In this document: piece by piece, positions 38,248 through 47,215 of the stretch
Layout: every line of letters starts with the position of its first letter
How positions within the stretch are numbered: the first letter of the stretch is position 1
Source of the DNA: CAVWUA01 sp963758025
GTDB taxonomy: Bacteria > Planctomycetota > Planctomycetia > Isosphaerales > Isosphaeraceae
Assembly: GCA_963758025.1 (NCBI GenBank)
Contig: CAVWUA010000004.1
Span: 1 to 64,000, forward strand
Reading direction: 5' to 3'
Length of the DNA stretch: 64,000 nt
Program-made: the position numbers and the translations under genes
Notes under the pieces: generated by a model
Database searches by the model: none
What the model saw: only the letters and a program-made list of their open reading frames with translations
What the model was told of the DNA's origin: nothing

Positions 38248-39372
38248 ATGCCCCCAACAACGCGCCAGACCCTCGTTTTCGGCCCCGCGTACCTCGACCG
38301 CGTGCTGCGCGTCGATCGCCCTTTGCTCGAAAACCGCACGCTCGACCAGAGCATCGAGGGACATCCGAATGATCTCGGTTCGAAGGAGGAAATTCTGAAC
38401 CTCACCGACACAACCGGCGGCACGATCCGCGTCGAACCCTTGCCATCCGGCTGGCCCGGCCCGACGGGCACGGTGCGGCTCTCGGGCGTCCTGAACGAAG
38501 GGCAGGGGGGATGGTCCCGGTGTGTGGGCGGCGTCTCCTGGCACGACGACCTCGGCGGCATGGGGGCCGGATATGCCAGGGCGCTGGCAGGCATCCTCGT
38601 CAGCGCGCTCGGGCCCGACGACGATCCGCACAGCCGTTCGATTTCCGCCTTGCTGGCCCTCGAGGGCATCCGGCACCGGCCGATCCATATCGCCGACCGC
38701 CCCGCCGACTGGACGCTCCTGGTCACGAGTGGAGGGCACGGCGACAAGCTGGCGATCGGCCTGCGCGGTTGCCACGCGGCCTTGCGGTCGCTGGCGGATC
38801 GCGTCGAGCCGTGCGACTTGCTGGTCGTGGCGGGCCTGCCGAATGCGCTCGCCGCCCCTTTGCTAAGCCGCGCGGGGGAGGCCGTGCGGTTCCTCGCCCC
38901 GGCCTGGCGGAACGTGACCGACCGCGACTGTCCGCTGTCCTCGCTGGCCGATCGAGTGGACATCCTCTGCTGCAATCGCCGGGAGTGGGAGGCGCTCGAC
39001 AACCCCGACACCTGGTCAGGCGGGATCGCTCTGGTCGCCGTGACGGATGGCCCTCGAGGAAGTCGGCTCCGGTTCCAGAACGCGGGCGGGAGGCCGTCGG
39101 AAGTGACGATCCCGGCCTTTCCCCGCGATCACCCGCCCCGCGACACCAACCGCGCGGGGGAAGCCTATGCCGCGACGTTGGTGAGCATGCTGCTCGATGC
39201 CGGATGGCGTCCCGGTCCGCTGGATGAGGGCCTGGCCCGTCGCGCCGGCGAACGGGCCTCAGCCGCCGCCGCCCTGGTGATTGACCGCTCGGCGTTCAGT
39301 TTCCCGACCTCGGCGGAAATCGACGAGGCGCTTCGGGCCGGGCGAGTGATCGGGCGGCGATCCGAAGGCTAG
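38248..39372 (+). CDS. PfkB-like carbohydrate kinase family protein with altered catalytic motif
   Basis: Starting MPPTTRQTLVFGPAYLDRVL, the 374-residue protein follows the PfkB layout: an N-terminal FGPAYLDR strand, a central CDLLVVAGLPN, DILCCNRREWEAL (the NxxE region), and near the C-terminus DTNRAGEAYAATLVS. Active PfkB kinases read DTxGAGD there, with Gly for the anion hole and Asp as base. Here the order is RAGEA, with Glu in place of Asp. It may still bind sugar and ATP, but activity is doubtful. Start choice rests on the domain beginning. Frame intact. Confidence 0.65.
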   Translation: MPPTTRQTLVFGPAYLDRVLRVDRPLLENRTLDQSIEGHPNDLGSKEEILNLTDTTGGTIRVEPLPSGWPGPTGTVRLSGVLNEGQGGWSRCVGGVSWHDDLGGMGAGYARALAGILVSALGPDDDPHSRSISALLALEGIRHRPIHIADRPADWTLLVTSGGHGDKLAIGLRGCHAALRSLADRVEPCDLLVVAGLPNALAAPLLSRAGEAVRFLAPAWRNVTDRDCPLSSLADRVDILCCNRREWEALDNPDTWSGGIALVAVTDGPRGSRLRFQNAGGRPSEVTIPAFPRDHPPRDTNRAGEAYAATLVSMLLDAGWRPGPLDEGLARRAGERASAAAALVIDRSAFSFPTSAEIDEALRAGRVIGRRSEG

Positions 39373-39450
39373 GAGAGACGGCGGTTCCCCCATAGAATGG
39401 GCCACAACGGACAGACTGCCCGGATGATTCCCTGTAAATGAAGGCGCTCG

Positions 39451-40671
39451 ATGACAACGACCTCGATGGTCCTGGTCCTGCTCGGAGAACTTCCTGCCCC
39501 CGAGCCGGTCCGTCAGGCCGCGTGGAACTTCAACTGGTTGTTGAACCCTCGGAGCGGCGTCTTGCTGGTGATGGTGACGATCGTGGGGGTCGGCCTGGCG
39601 CGCAAGTGGCTCCAGTCGTCGCGAGCGAGGCAGGCGCTGGAACGTCTGGATGCCTCGGACGTCTCGACCGAGGAGATCGAAGACCTGAGCCAGCACGGCC
39701 GGTCGGGTCTGATGGACCTGTTCCGCCTGCTGGAACACGCCCCCGATGCCCAGCACCGCGAGGCGGCGGGGCGCGGCCTGGCAAGGCTCTGGAAGCAGGA
39801 TGAGCTGGTGGCCGAGGAGGAGAAGGCGATCGTCAGCCGGGGCTTCGGCGTCCACTGGACGGCCCGCCGCCGCTATCCGCGCGAGATGACGACGCCGATC
39901 CCGATCGTCGTCTCCTACGGCGTGCCGTTTCTCCACGAGGAGGGGCCTGGCGTGCGGCCGGGCGACCTGGTCTGGTCGCACCGGATTTACGGGGCCGAAC
40001 GCGCCTCCCTCGAATCGTTCAGCCCGTGGACGGCCGGTCCGGGAACCGTCGCATTCACGCTCCAGCCCGAGGACTTCCCCACGAACGGCCCGCACCGGCT
40101 GGTGCTCCAGACCCGCGTGCGGACGAATGACCTCACATCCTCGTGGGAGATGGACCTGCCCCACGTGCCGTTCTCGTTCGAGTTCGACCCGAACCTGTCG
40201 GTCGAGGCCCTCCTGACCATGCCCGACGCCACCCGCGCCGAGGCGATCGCGCGGGCGATCCGGCTGGAATCTCCCGAGAACGCGGCCGCTCCCGATCCAT
40301 CCACGTTCCTCGACCTGAATGAGCGATTCGCGTTGCGAAACCCGCCCGAACTGGTCGTTCAGACCCCGTTGCCGAGCGACCTGGCGCACGGCCTCTCCGT
40401 CGAACTCGAAGGGGTGCCGGGGACGTTCCCCGCGGGCGAGGTCGTCCTGAGCGGCCAGGGGACCGGCGAAGGTCCCCCCGGCGAGAAACGGTTTCCGCTC
40501 GGACCGATCGTCGATCTTCCCACCGAAGCGATCGAGCGCCCGGGACCTGCCCGCCTGCGCGTGCATCTCGCGGCCGATCCCCTGCGCGGCTGGGCCGAGC
40601 CGGAGATCCGCTCCATCTGGCCGGAGACGATCACGACCGAGTGGATCGAGGTGCGGATCGTGCGTCGCTGA
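39451..40671 (+). CDS. Membrane-anchored protein of unknown function
   Basis: The 406 residues are intact. One hydrophobic segment (SGVLLVMVTIVGVGLA, about 35-50) anchors the protein. A charged helical stretch follows (EIEDLSQHGRSGLMDLFRLL). The rest is a long beta-rich part with two Ig-like stretches (TPIPIVVSYGVPFLHEEG and ELVVQTPLPSDLAHGLSVELEGVPG) and ends TEWIEVRIVRR. I do not recognise the family. It lies 78 bp after the PfkB-like gene on the same strand and may be co-transcribed. Confidence 0.55.
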   Translation: MTTTSMVLVLLGELPAPEPVRQAAWNFNWLLNPRSGVLLVMVTIVGVGLARKWLQSSRARQALERLDASDVSTEEIEDLSQHGRSGLMDLFRLLEHAPDAQHREAAGRGLARLWKQDELVAEEEKAIVSRGFGVHWTARRRYPREMTTPIPIVVSYGVPFLHEEGPGVRPGDLVWSHRIYGAERASLESFSPWTAGPGTVAFTLQPEDFPTNGPHRLVLQTRVRTNDLTSSWEMDLPHVPFSFEFDPNLSVEALLTMPDATRAEAIARAIRLESPENAAAPDPSTFLDLNERFALRNPPELVVQTPLPSDLAHGLSVELEGVPGTFPAGEVVLSGQGTGEGPPGEKRFPLGPIVDLPTEAIERPGPARLRVHLAADPLRGWAEPEIRSIWPETITTEWIEVRIVRR

Positions 40672-40675
40672 TCAA

Positions 40676-40795
40676 AGAGCCGCTCGCAAAGGCGCGGAGA
40701 CGCGAAGTTCACGCAAAGAAGACAGGAGAACTTATTCATACCCTGATTTATTTTGCGTTCTTCCTTCGCGTCCTGGCGCCTTTGCGTGAGGCTCT
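40676..40795. repeat. Long imperfect inverted repeat between convergent genes
   Basis: Arms 40676-40707 and 40764-40795 (32 bp each, about six mismatches) carry CGCAAAGGCGC...ACGCGAAG and its complement. Shorter ACGCAAAG-type words lie in the loop, which is AT-rich. The CGCAAAG/CTTTGCG words are typical of dispersed palindromes in some planctomycete genomes. It fills almost the whole gap between a rightward gene and pdxA. Confidence 0.75.
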
Positions 40796-40803
40796 TCCAT
40801 CAT

Positions 40804-41853
40804 TCAAACGGATGACGCCGCGAGCATCCGACGACCCGCGACGATCCGGGCGGCGACGCGGACGGCTTCGATCAGGCTGGAGGTCTCGACGCGGCCTTGC
40901 CAGGCGATGTCAAAAGCCGTGCCGTGCGCGACGCTCGTGCGGATGATCGGCAGGCCGAGAGTCACGTTGACGGCGTGGTGGAAGCCGATCGTCTTCAGCG
41001 CGATGTGCCCCTGGTCGTGGTACATCGCCACCACGGCATCGAACTCCCCGGCGATGGCGCGGACGAACAGGGTATCGGCGGCGATGGGACCGGTCGCGTT
41101 GATGCCAGCCTCACGGGCCTGGGCGATCGCCGGGGCGATGATCTGGATCTCCTCGTCGCCGAAGAGGCTGTTCTCCCCGGCATGCGGGTTCAAACCGGCG
41201 ACGGCCACCCGGGGAGACCTCCCGGCGGTCAAGGGGCGCAGGGCACGGTCGGCCAGGCCGATCTTCTCTCGCACGGTATCGATCGTCAGCAGCGAAAAGA
41301 TCTTGCGCAGCGGCACGTGCAGAGTGGCGTGGACGACGCCCAGACCGGAATCCCCCGCGCCGATCGGTGGACCGAGGTAGAGCATCATCGAGAAGTCGGT
41401 CACGCCGCAGCGTTCGGCGAGGATCTCCGTGTGCCCCGGGTGCCGCACGCCGGCCGCGTGCAGCGACTCCTTGTGCAAGGGGAGGGTCGTGATCGCGTCC
41501 ACGCGCCCGGCCAGGGCCAGGTCGATCGCGGTATTGAGAAAGTCATACGCCGCATGCCCCGCGCGCGCGTCAATCCGTCCCGGCCGCACGGTGGAGAGGT
41601 CCACGTCGGTCGCGTCGAGGCAGGGGATCACCCGGGCCGACGGCGCGGCGTCCTCGGGCCGGTCGATCGTCTGGACCTCGGCATTGACCCCAACGCATTG
41701 CAAGGCCCGCCGGAGCACGTCGCTCTGACCCACCACCAGCGGCCGGGCCAGCGTGCGTAAGGGGGACTCCCCCCAGGCACGCGCAACGACCTCCGGTCCC
41801 ACACCAGCGACATCGCCCAGGGTCAAAGCCACGAGTGGCCGATCATCTCGCAC
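40804..41853 (-). CDS. pdxA: 4-hydroxythreonine-4-phosphate dehydrogenase
   Basis: The 349-residue intact frame carries the PdxA signatures: MRDDRPLVALTLGDVAGVGPEV, GHTEILAERCGV (metal His near 143), GLNPHAGENSLFG (second His near 223), YHDQGHIALKTIGF (third metal His near 280) and RTSVAHGTAFDIA. The enzyme oxidises 4-phosphohydroxy-L-threonine with NAD(P) in the DXP-dependent pyridoxal phosphate pathway. GDVAG replaces the more usual GDPAG near the N-terminus, a minor change. No other pdx gene is near. Confidence 0.95.
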   Translation of the reverse strand: MRDDRPLVALTLGDVAGVGPEVVARAWGESPLRTLARPLVVGQSDVLRRALQCVGVNAEVQTIDRPEDAAPSARVIPCLDATDVDLSTVRPGRIDARAGHAAYDFLNTAIDLALAGRVDAITTLPLHKESLHAAGVRHPGHTEILAERCGVTDFSMMLYLGPPIGAGDSGLGVVHATLHVPLRKIFSLLTIDTVREKIGLADRALRPLTAGRSPRVAVAGLNPHAGENSLFGDEEIQIIAPAIAQAREAGINATGPIAADTLFVRAIAGEFDAVVAMYHDQGHIALKTIGFHHAVNVTLGLPIIRTSVAHGTAFDIAWQGRVETSSLIEAVRVAARIVAGRRMLAASSV

Positions 41854-42015
41854 GGTTCACCTCCTTGGCGTCGTAACGCGATTACGAGCGCATCCCTCAC
41901 CCGGCTCGGCTTCCGCGCGAATCCAGAAACGAGCTTGTCAGCGACTCCGGCCACCCGGGAGAGGGGGAGTTGATGGCTGGAATCACCGATCGCCCATGAT
42001 GTGTCTCGATCCGAT

Positions 42016-42180
42016 TCAATGTGTTGCGATGGCTCTCGGTGCCGTGGTCGCCGCGCCGTCGGGCGCGGGGGCCTCGTGTTCCTGTTCCGTCAGCGGAACC
42101 GTTCGACTTTGCTGATCCTCGGCACAGCCGACCACCAGCCCGAGGATCGTGATGATCCCCAGAAAGCGAGATGATTTCAT
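42016..42180 (-). CDS. Very small lipoprotein
   Basis: MKSSRFLGIITILGLVVGCAED is a textbook lipoprotein signal with the lipidated Cys at residue 19. Only about 36 residues of Pro/Ala/Thr-rich mature peptide follow. The start at 42180 is selected over upstream frames because the signal peptide begins there. No family is recognised. Small lipoproteins of this kind often modulate envelope complexes, but that is inference. Confidence 0.6.
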   Translation of the reverse strand: MKSSRFLGIITILGLVVGCAEDQQSRTVPLTEQEHEAPAPDGAATTAPRAIATH

Positions 42181-42243
42181 GACAACTCGGGAAACGATGG
42201 ATTGAGAGTCGGAACAGAAACGGCCGTCACTCGGGCTCAGGGA

Positions 42244-42277
42244 TGGCTGGGATCTCATGGACGAGGCCTCAGTCACC
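42244..42277. repeat. Diverged single arm of the 28.6 kb palindromic element
   Basis: The 34 bases match the arm core of the element at 28648-28721 at 28 of 34 positions, keeping the outer TGGCTGGG and CTCAG-CACC parts. It lies in the gap between a lipoprotein gene and the membrane protein gene at 42399. Confidence 0.6.
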
Positions 42278-42398
42278 TCGACTTCCTCGCGCGGGTATTT
42301 CAGTTCGGTCCCCTCAAAGGCGACTTCGGGAACGATCTTCATTATCCCCCGAACCCCCTGCCGATGTCGAGCGGGTTGGTCGGGAGAGCGCGTCTCGT

Positions 42399-43472
42399 TC
42401 AGAACGATTCGAGGGTAAAATCGCCGCGCGCGGTATCTCGGTGATTCTTCGGCAGGACCCGCGTGAGCCGGTCGTCGCGGCCGTCGGGGCCAACGCTGTA
42501 GAGCCGGTAGCCGTCATCCGTCTTGCGGTAGATCAAGGAACGTCCCGTGTAAGGGTCCTTCGGGACGGCCGAGAGGACCTCGGGGGCAAGCTCCGCGAGG
42601 CGATCCGGCGGGCGGCCGTGCTCCTGGATGTGTCGCTGGATCGCCAGGTCCGCGAGCAAAAGCCGCCGTTGCGTCTGGTGCCGCATCGCCGCGGACCGAA
42701 GCTGCGTTGCCGCCTGGGCTTTCTCGGTCGCAATCATGCCGCTCAGGGACATGGCCGTGCGGGCGACGATCCCTTGATCCCGGACGTTGGCGTCCATGTA
42801 GGCCAGTTCCCGAGAAACGACCGCATCGATCGGCTCGGCCTTGCCTTCGAGCGATTCGATCGTTTCGATGGCCCTCTGAAGTTGCGACGGATCGAGGTCG
42901 TCCCTCAGGTTCCGGATGCCGGCAATCCCCAGACTTTCGATGGCGAGGCCGGTCAGGTAGAGCAACATCGGCGTCTTGCGGCGGATTGCGTGGCCAAGCC
43001 GGACATCGTCCAGATAGGCGGACAGCGCTTCGTCCGTGCGACCGTCCGCCTCGGCAAGCCGCCCCTCGGCATAGAACATCCGCGCGACCGCGCGGAGTTG
43101 CGACATCTCCGAGATGCTCCGGGACATCGCGGACATTCGGTACTCGAACGGGACCTGAAACGGCTTCCGGAGCCCTTCGCGAGCCACCGACAACGCCTCA
43201 CGGTTTGGCTCAACGACCCGGCGTAATTCAGACGGGTTGGCTGTCGTGACCTCGACCTCGACGAATTTCACGTCCGACCTCAGGATCGACCGGGCGGCTC
43301 GGAGCACGTCGTCGTAGCCGTTCGGGTCGGGCAGGGGAGGGGACGCGGGCCGAGCCGGCACGCGAAACGCCAGGATCACCACCGTCCCGCCCGCCAGGAT
43401 CAACAGCACGAACGCGAAAGCGATCCAGAGCTTCGGCCCCTTTCGCGTTCTCGTCGGGGAATTGGCGGACAT
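42399..43472 (-). CDS. Membrane-anchored planctomycete protein of unknown function
   Basis: The 357 residues have one N-terminal membrane helix (LWIAFAFVLLILAGGTVVILAF, about 15-36). A largely helical extracytoplasmic domain follows, with tetratricopeptide-like patches (ARMFYAEGRLAEADGRTDEALSAYLDDV). The C-terminus is conserved: VPKDPYTGRSLIYRKTDDGYRLYSVGPDGRDD. This KDP.TG..L.Y....GYRLYS.GPDG ending resembles the C-termini of many secreted planctomycete and pseudopilin-like proteins. Function is unknown. Frame intact. Confidence 0.6.
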   Translation of the reverse strand: MSANSPTRTRKGPKLWIAFAFVLLILAGGTVVILAFRVPARPASPPLPDPNGYDDVLRAARSILRSDVKFVEVEVTTANPSELRRVVEPNREALSVAREGLRKPFQVPFEYRMSAMSRSISEMSQLRAVARMFYAEGRLAEADGRTDEALSAYLDDVRLGHAIRRKTPMLLYLTGLAIESLGIAGIRNLRDDLDPSQLQRAIETIESLEGKAEPIDAVVSRELAYMDANVRDQGIVARTAMSLSGMIATEKAQAATQLRSAAMRHQTQRRLLLADLAIQRHIQEHGRPPDRLAELAPEVLSAVPKDPYTGRSLIYRKTDDGYRLYSVGPDGRDDRLTRVLPKNHRDTARGDFTLESF

Positions 43473-43687
43473 GAACCACGCTCCACTTCAAAAAGGGATA
43501 CCGACGGCAGGACACGATCGGCCGGAAGCCTATTCGACCGTTGGCCGGGATTATTCCGGTGGGTTCGGATCGCGTTTCGGGTGAACTGTTCACCGGGAGG
43601 ATCGACCGCTAGAATGGATTGTTGGCGCGGAAGCGGACACCGACCCGTCCCGCGACTCGTCGTCCTCTGGCCGTGGAGTCCTCTACG

Positions 43688-45483
43688 ATGCTCAACGTTA
43701 CTCTCAAAGAGTACGTGACCTCCCGGGTCCTGCCGAACGTGCAGACCCCCGCGCAGTATCTTGGCGGGGAGCTGCACAGCATCCGCAAGGACCACCGCGA
43801 GGTTGCGGGGACCGTCTGCCTGGCGTTCCCCGACACCTACGCGCTGGGCATGAGCCACCACGGACTCCAGGTGCTCTACAGCCTGATGAACGACGCGGGC
43901 TGGGCCTGCGAACGGGCGTTCACCCCGCTGCCCGACTTCGAGAAGGCCCTCCGCGATCACGAGCTGCCGCTCTACAGCCTGGAGACCTTCACTCCGCTCT
44001 CGCGGTTCGACGTGCTCGGCTTCTCGCTCCAGTACGAGATCTGCTACACGAACGTCCTGACGATGCTCGACCTCGGCGGCATCCCCTTGCACGCCGACGA
44101 GCGGGGAGACGACGACACGCTCGTCATCGCCGGAGGCCCCGGCGCGCAGAACCCCGAGCTGCTCGCGCCGTTCATCGACCTGTTCGTGATCGGCGACGGC
44201 GAGCCGAGCCTGCCGGTCGTCTGCGACTTGTGGAAAGAGATGCAAGGGTCGGGGCTCTCCCGTGAGGAGAAGCTGGCGCGGATCGCTCGCGAGGTCGATT
44301 GGGCCTACGTGCCCCGGTTCTACGACCCGATCTACAACGAGGACGGCATCCAGATCGGCCTGCGGCGGCTCCGCGACGACGTGCCCGAGACGATCCGCGC
44401 GTGCGTCATCGGCGACTTCAACGCCAGCCCCTTGCCGACGAGGCCGGTCGTGCCGTTCGTCGAGACGGCGCACGACCGCATCGCCATCGAGATCATGCGC
44501 GGCTGCCCCTGGCAGTGCCGGTTCTGCCAGAGCACGGTCATCAAGCGCCCCTTGCGGTTCCGCACCGTCGAGACGATCGTCAACACGGCGCTCGAAACGC
44601 TACAGGAACACCGGGCTACGACGAGATCAGCCTGCTCTCGCTGTCGTCGAGCGACTACCCGCACTTCGAGGAGCTGGTGACGCGCATGAGCGAGGTTTTC
44701 ACCCCGCTGGGGGTGAAGATCTCGTTGCCGAGCCTGCGGATCACCGAGACCCTGAAGAAGATCCCCGCGCTCTTGCAGGAAGGGCGTCGGGGGGGCCTGA
44801 CCCTCGCGCCGGAGGTGGCCCGCGACGACATGCGCGAGCAGATCCGCAAGCCGATCAACAACCAGGACCTCTACGACGGCTGCGCCGAGGCGTTCCGTCG
44901 CGGCTGGCGGAAGGTCAAGCTGTACTTCATGTGCGGCCTGCCGGGAGAACGCCCCGCCGACCTCGACGGGATCATCGAGATGGCCGAGACGATCGCGCGG
45001 ATCGGCAAGGAGGTGACCGGCCGGTTCGCCGACGTGACGGCCAGCGTCTCGAACTTCGTGCCCAAGCCGCACACCCCTTACCAGTGGAACGGGATGCAGG
45101 AGCGCGAATATTTCCACTGGGCGCACAAGTACCTGCGGTCGAAGGTCAAGATCCGCTCGGTGAAGGTCAAATGCCACGACGTCGAGACGAGCCTGCTGGA
45201 AGGGATTCTCACCCGGGGCGACCGCCGCGTCTCCCCGGCGCTGGAAGAAGCCTGGCGCCGCGGCGCGCGGCTGGACGCCTGGCGCGAGCACTTCCAGGCG
45301 AAACTCTGGTGGCAGACCTTCGACGACATGGGCATCGACGTCGCGTTCTACAGCCAACGCACCCGCCCGCTCGACGAGGTCCTGCCCTGGGACCAGATCC
45401 TCGTCAAGAAGGGCCGCGAATATCTGGCGAAGGAGCAGGACCGCTCCGTCGTGCAGCTTGACGCCATGGCCGGCGCCGTCTGA
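43688..45483 (+). CDS. TIGR03960-family B12-binding radical SAM protein (frameshifted)
   Basis: The N-terminal 230 residues form the B12-binding-like domain (VCLAFPDTYALGMSHHGLQVLYSLMND, then VIAGGPGAQNPELL). The radical SAM cluster motif CPWQCRFCQ follows near residue 275, then SLLSLSSSDYPHFEELV and SLPSLRITETL. The C-terminal part has KLYFMCGLPGER and SVSNFVPKPHTPYQW. The break near 44610 costs one base. TIGR03960 proteins are of unknown substrate but often sit beside ribonuclease G or ribosomal protein genes, suggesting RNA or ribosome modification. Start at 43688. Total about 598 residues. Confidence 0.9.
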
Positions 45484-45536
45484 CGGCCCTCTCTCTCGAC
45501 GCCCGACGTCCCCGGACCTTTCGAGGATCTTCCCCG

Positions 45537-46094
45537 ATGGCGACCACCAGCAAAACCCTGCTGACAGCCGAGGAGTTCATGAACCTCGACCTCGGCGAGG
45601 GAACATTTGAACTCGTGAAAGGAGAGGTTGTCGAAGTGCCGCCCGCCAGGCTGGAGCATGGGATCGTTTGCGGGAATGTGTACTTCGCGCTCTCCTCGTT
45701 CGGACGAGCGACGGGATACGGCTACGCCTCGACGAATGATTCCGCCGTCGTCACCGAACGCGGACCGGATACGGTACGCGGGGCAGACGTCTGCTTCTAC
45801 AGCTACGCCCGTTTGCCCCGGTCGGAAGTCACCGCGGACCTGCCGCCGGTGGTTCCCGACCTGGTTGTCGAGGTCTATTCCCCAAGTAACCAGCCGGGGA
45901 AGATGCTGGTCAAGGTGGTCGAATACCTCAACGCCGGCGTGCCGATGGTCTGGGTCGTCAATCCCGAACGACGCAACGTGACGATCTACCGTAACGGCGA
46001 TCCGGTCCCGACGGTCCTCGGTGACGGTGATACGATCGAGAACCTCGCCGAGCTTCCCGGCTTCCGCTGCGCGGTGGCTGATTTCTTCGCGTGA
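45537..46094 (+). CDS. Uma2-family (DUF820) PD-(D/E)XK nuclease-like protein
   Basis: The intact 185 residues carry MNLDLGEGTFELVKGEVVEV, then the core VRGADVCFYS and VVPDLVVEVYSPSNQPGKMLVKVVEYLNAGV, and VWVVNPERRNVTIYR. The Asp in PDLVVEV and the following Glu are the expected metal ligands. It differs from the Uma2 gene at 24044 in sequence and length, so these are not recent duplicates. The cellular function of the family is unresolved. Confidence 0.9.
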   Translation: MATTSKTLLTAEEFMNLDLGEGTFELVKGEVVEVPPARLEHGIVCGNVYFALSSFGRATGYGYASTNDSAVVTERGPDTVRGADVCFYSYARLPRSEVTADLPPVVPDLVVEVYSPSNQPGKMLVKVVEYLNAGVPMVWVVNPERRNVTIYRNGDPVPTVLGDGDTIENLAELPGFRCAVADFFA

Positions 46095-46123
46095 TGAACC
46101 GTTTCCGCCGGAGACGATGCGAT

Positions 46124-46693
46124 ATGGCACGGTCGAAGTGGGGCAAGCGGACCTTGAAGCTGCGTCCCGACCACACCTGGAGGACGAAGCCGGGCTACAC
46201 GATTTTCGTGGCGGACAGAGGCGCGGTGCGGTTCGATTTCCCCAAGGACTGGATCGTCATTCCCGATGAAAAAGGCACGATCAAGTTCCACGACAAGCAG
46301 CCGCCGGATGACGACTGCACGCTCCACCTGACCGTCATGTACCTCCGCGAGGACGTGGACTGGAGCGGCCTGCCGCTGGATCGGATGCTCGCGGATGTCA
46401 CGAGCAAGGACCGCGAGGGGGTCGTCGAGCGCGGCGAGGTCGTCCGCGAGCAGCGGCCGTACCTGGAGTTGGTCTGGCGCGAGACACGCTTCACCGACAA
46501 GACCCAGGACCACCGCGAGGCCTTCTCACGCACCGCATTGGCGAAATTGGGGACGATCATGCCGATTCTGACCTTCGACTTCTGGGCCAGCGACGCGCCG
46601 AGATTGCTGCCGGTCTGGGATGAGGTCCTGCGAACCTTACGACTGGGGGCCTATGTCGAGGACCCGACGCGCGGGTATCTGCCTCGTGGATGA
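46124..46693 (+). CDS. Conserved hypothetical protein, PsbP/DcrB-like fold possible
   Basis: Starting MARSKWGKRTLKL at 46124, the 189-residue protein has no signal peptide or membrane segment. The stretch VRFDFPKDWIVIPDEKGTIKFHDKQPPDDDCTLHLTVMY looks like the start of a PsbP/DUF1795-type fold. The end AREVLPVWDEVLRTLRLGAYVEDP pattern (here LLPVWDEVLRTLRLG) agrees. I cannot assign a function. It lies 29 bp after the Uma2 gene and may share its transcript. Confidence 0.5.
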   Translation: MARSKWGKRTLKLRPDHTWRTKPGYTIFVADRGAVRFDFPKDWIVIPDEKGTIKFHDKQPPDDDCTLHLTVMYLREDVDWSGLPLDRMLADVTSKDREGVVERGEVVREQRPYLELVWRETRFTDKTQDHREAFSRTALAKLGTIMPILTFDFWASDAPRLLPVWDEVLRTLRLGAYVEDPTRGYLPRG

Positions 46694-46798
46694 CCTTTCC
46701 GATCACATTGATCAGGTATTGCTGGTGCGACATATCCTGACCCATCGCGAATACGACAAGGGTCAATGGAAGGACGATCGAGCGATCAGGGCGTTCCG
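46689..46798 (+). pseudogene. 3' remnant of a HigB-type toxin gene
   Basis: In one frame the sequence reads SDHIDQVLLVRHILTHREYDKGQWKDD. The LVRHILTHREYDKG core is the characteristic C-terminal strand and active-site region of HigB-family mRNA interferases. The preceding 60 or so residues of the toxin (including the GNKYRL region) are missing. The 5' side is replaced by the end of an unrelated gene. It directly precedes a complete HigA-like antitoxin gene. Confidence 0.55.
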
Positions 46799-47215
46799 AT
46801 GGCGACCGTGGAATTCACCGACCGGTATCTCGATTTGATCCGGGCGTTTCCACTCCGACCGCTCCGCTCGGACGAGGAGCTCGCGCGGGCGATCGAGGTC
46901 CTGGACGCACTGAGCGACCGAGCCGACCGTACACCGGACGAAACGGCGTACATGATGGTCCTGGCACGACTCGTGGAGGACCTGGAATCGACGGTTTTCC
47001 CGGCGCCTGACGTCAGCGACGCAGCGATGTTGCGGCATCTGATGGAGGATGCCCAGGGGATCACCCAATCCCAACTTTCCGCGGCGACCGGGATCGATCA
47101 GACGACGATTTCGCTCGTGCTCTCGGGCAAGCGAGAGTTGACCCGTAAGCACATCGAAATTCTATCGCACTATTTCCACATCCGTCCCGACGTATTCTTC
47201 AGGCCTGATTCATGA
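46799..47215 (+). CDS. higA: HigA-type antitoxin / XRE-family regulator
   Basis: The 138-residue protein has the HigA layout. A helical N-terminal part (IRPLRSDEEL-like: FPLRPLRSDEELARAIEVLDAL, ending LVEDLESTVFP) precedes a helix-turn-helix domain (AQGITQSQLSAATGIDQTTISLVLSGKRELTRKHIEIL). These proteins neutralise HigB and repress their own operon. The toxin gene upstream is reduced to its 3' end, so this is an orphan. The stop codon overlaps the start of the next gene (ATGA, 47212-47215). Confidence 0.8.
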   Translation: MATVEFTDRYLDLIRAFPLRPLRSDEELARAIEVLDALSDRADRTPDETAYMMVLARLVEDLESTVFPAPDVSDAAMLRHLMEDAQGITQSQLSAATGIDQTTISLVLSGKRELTRKHIEILSHYFHIRPDVFFRPDS

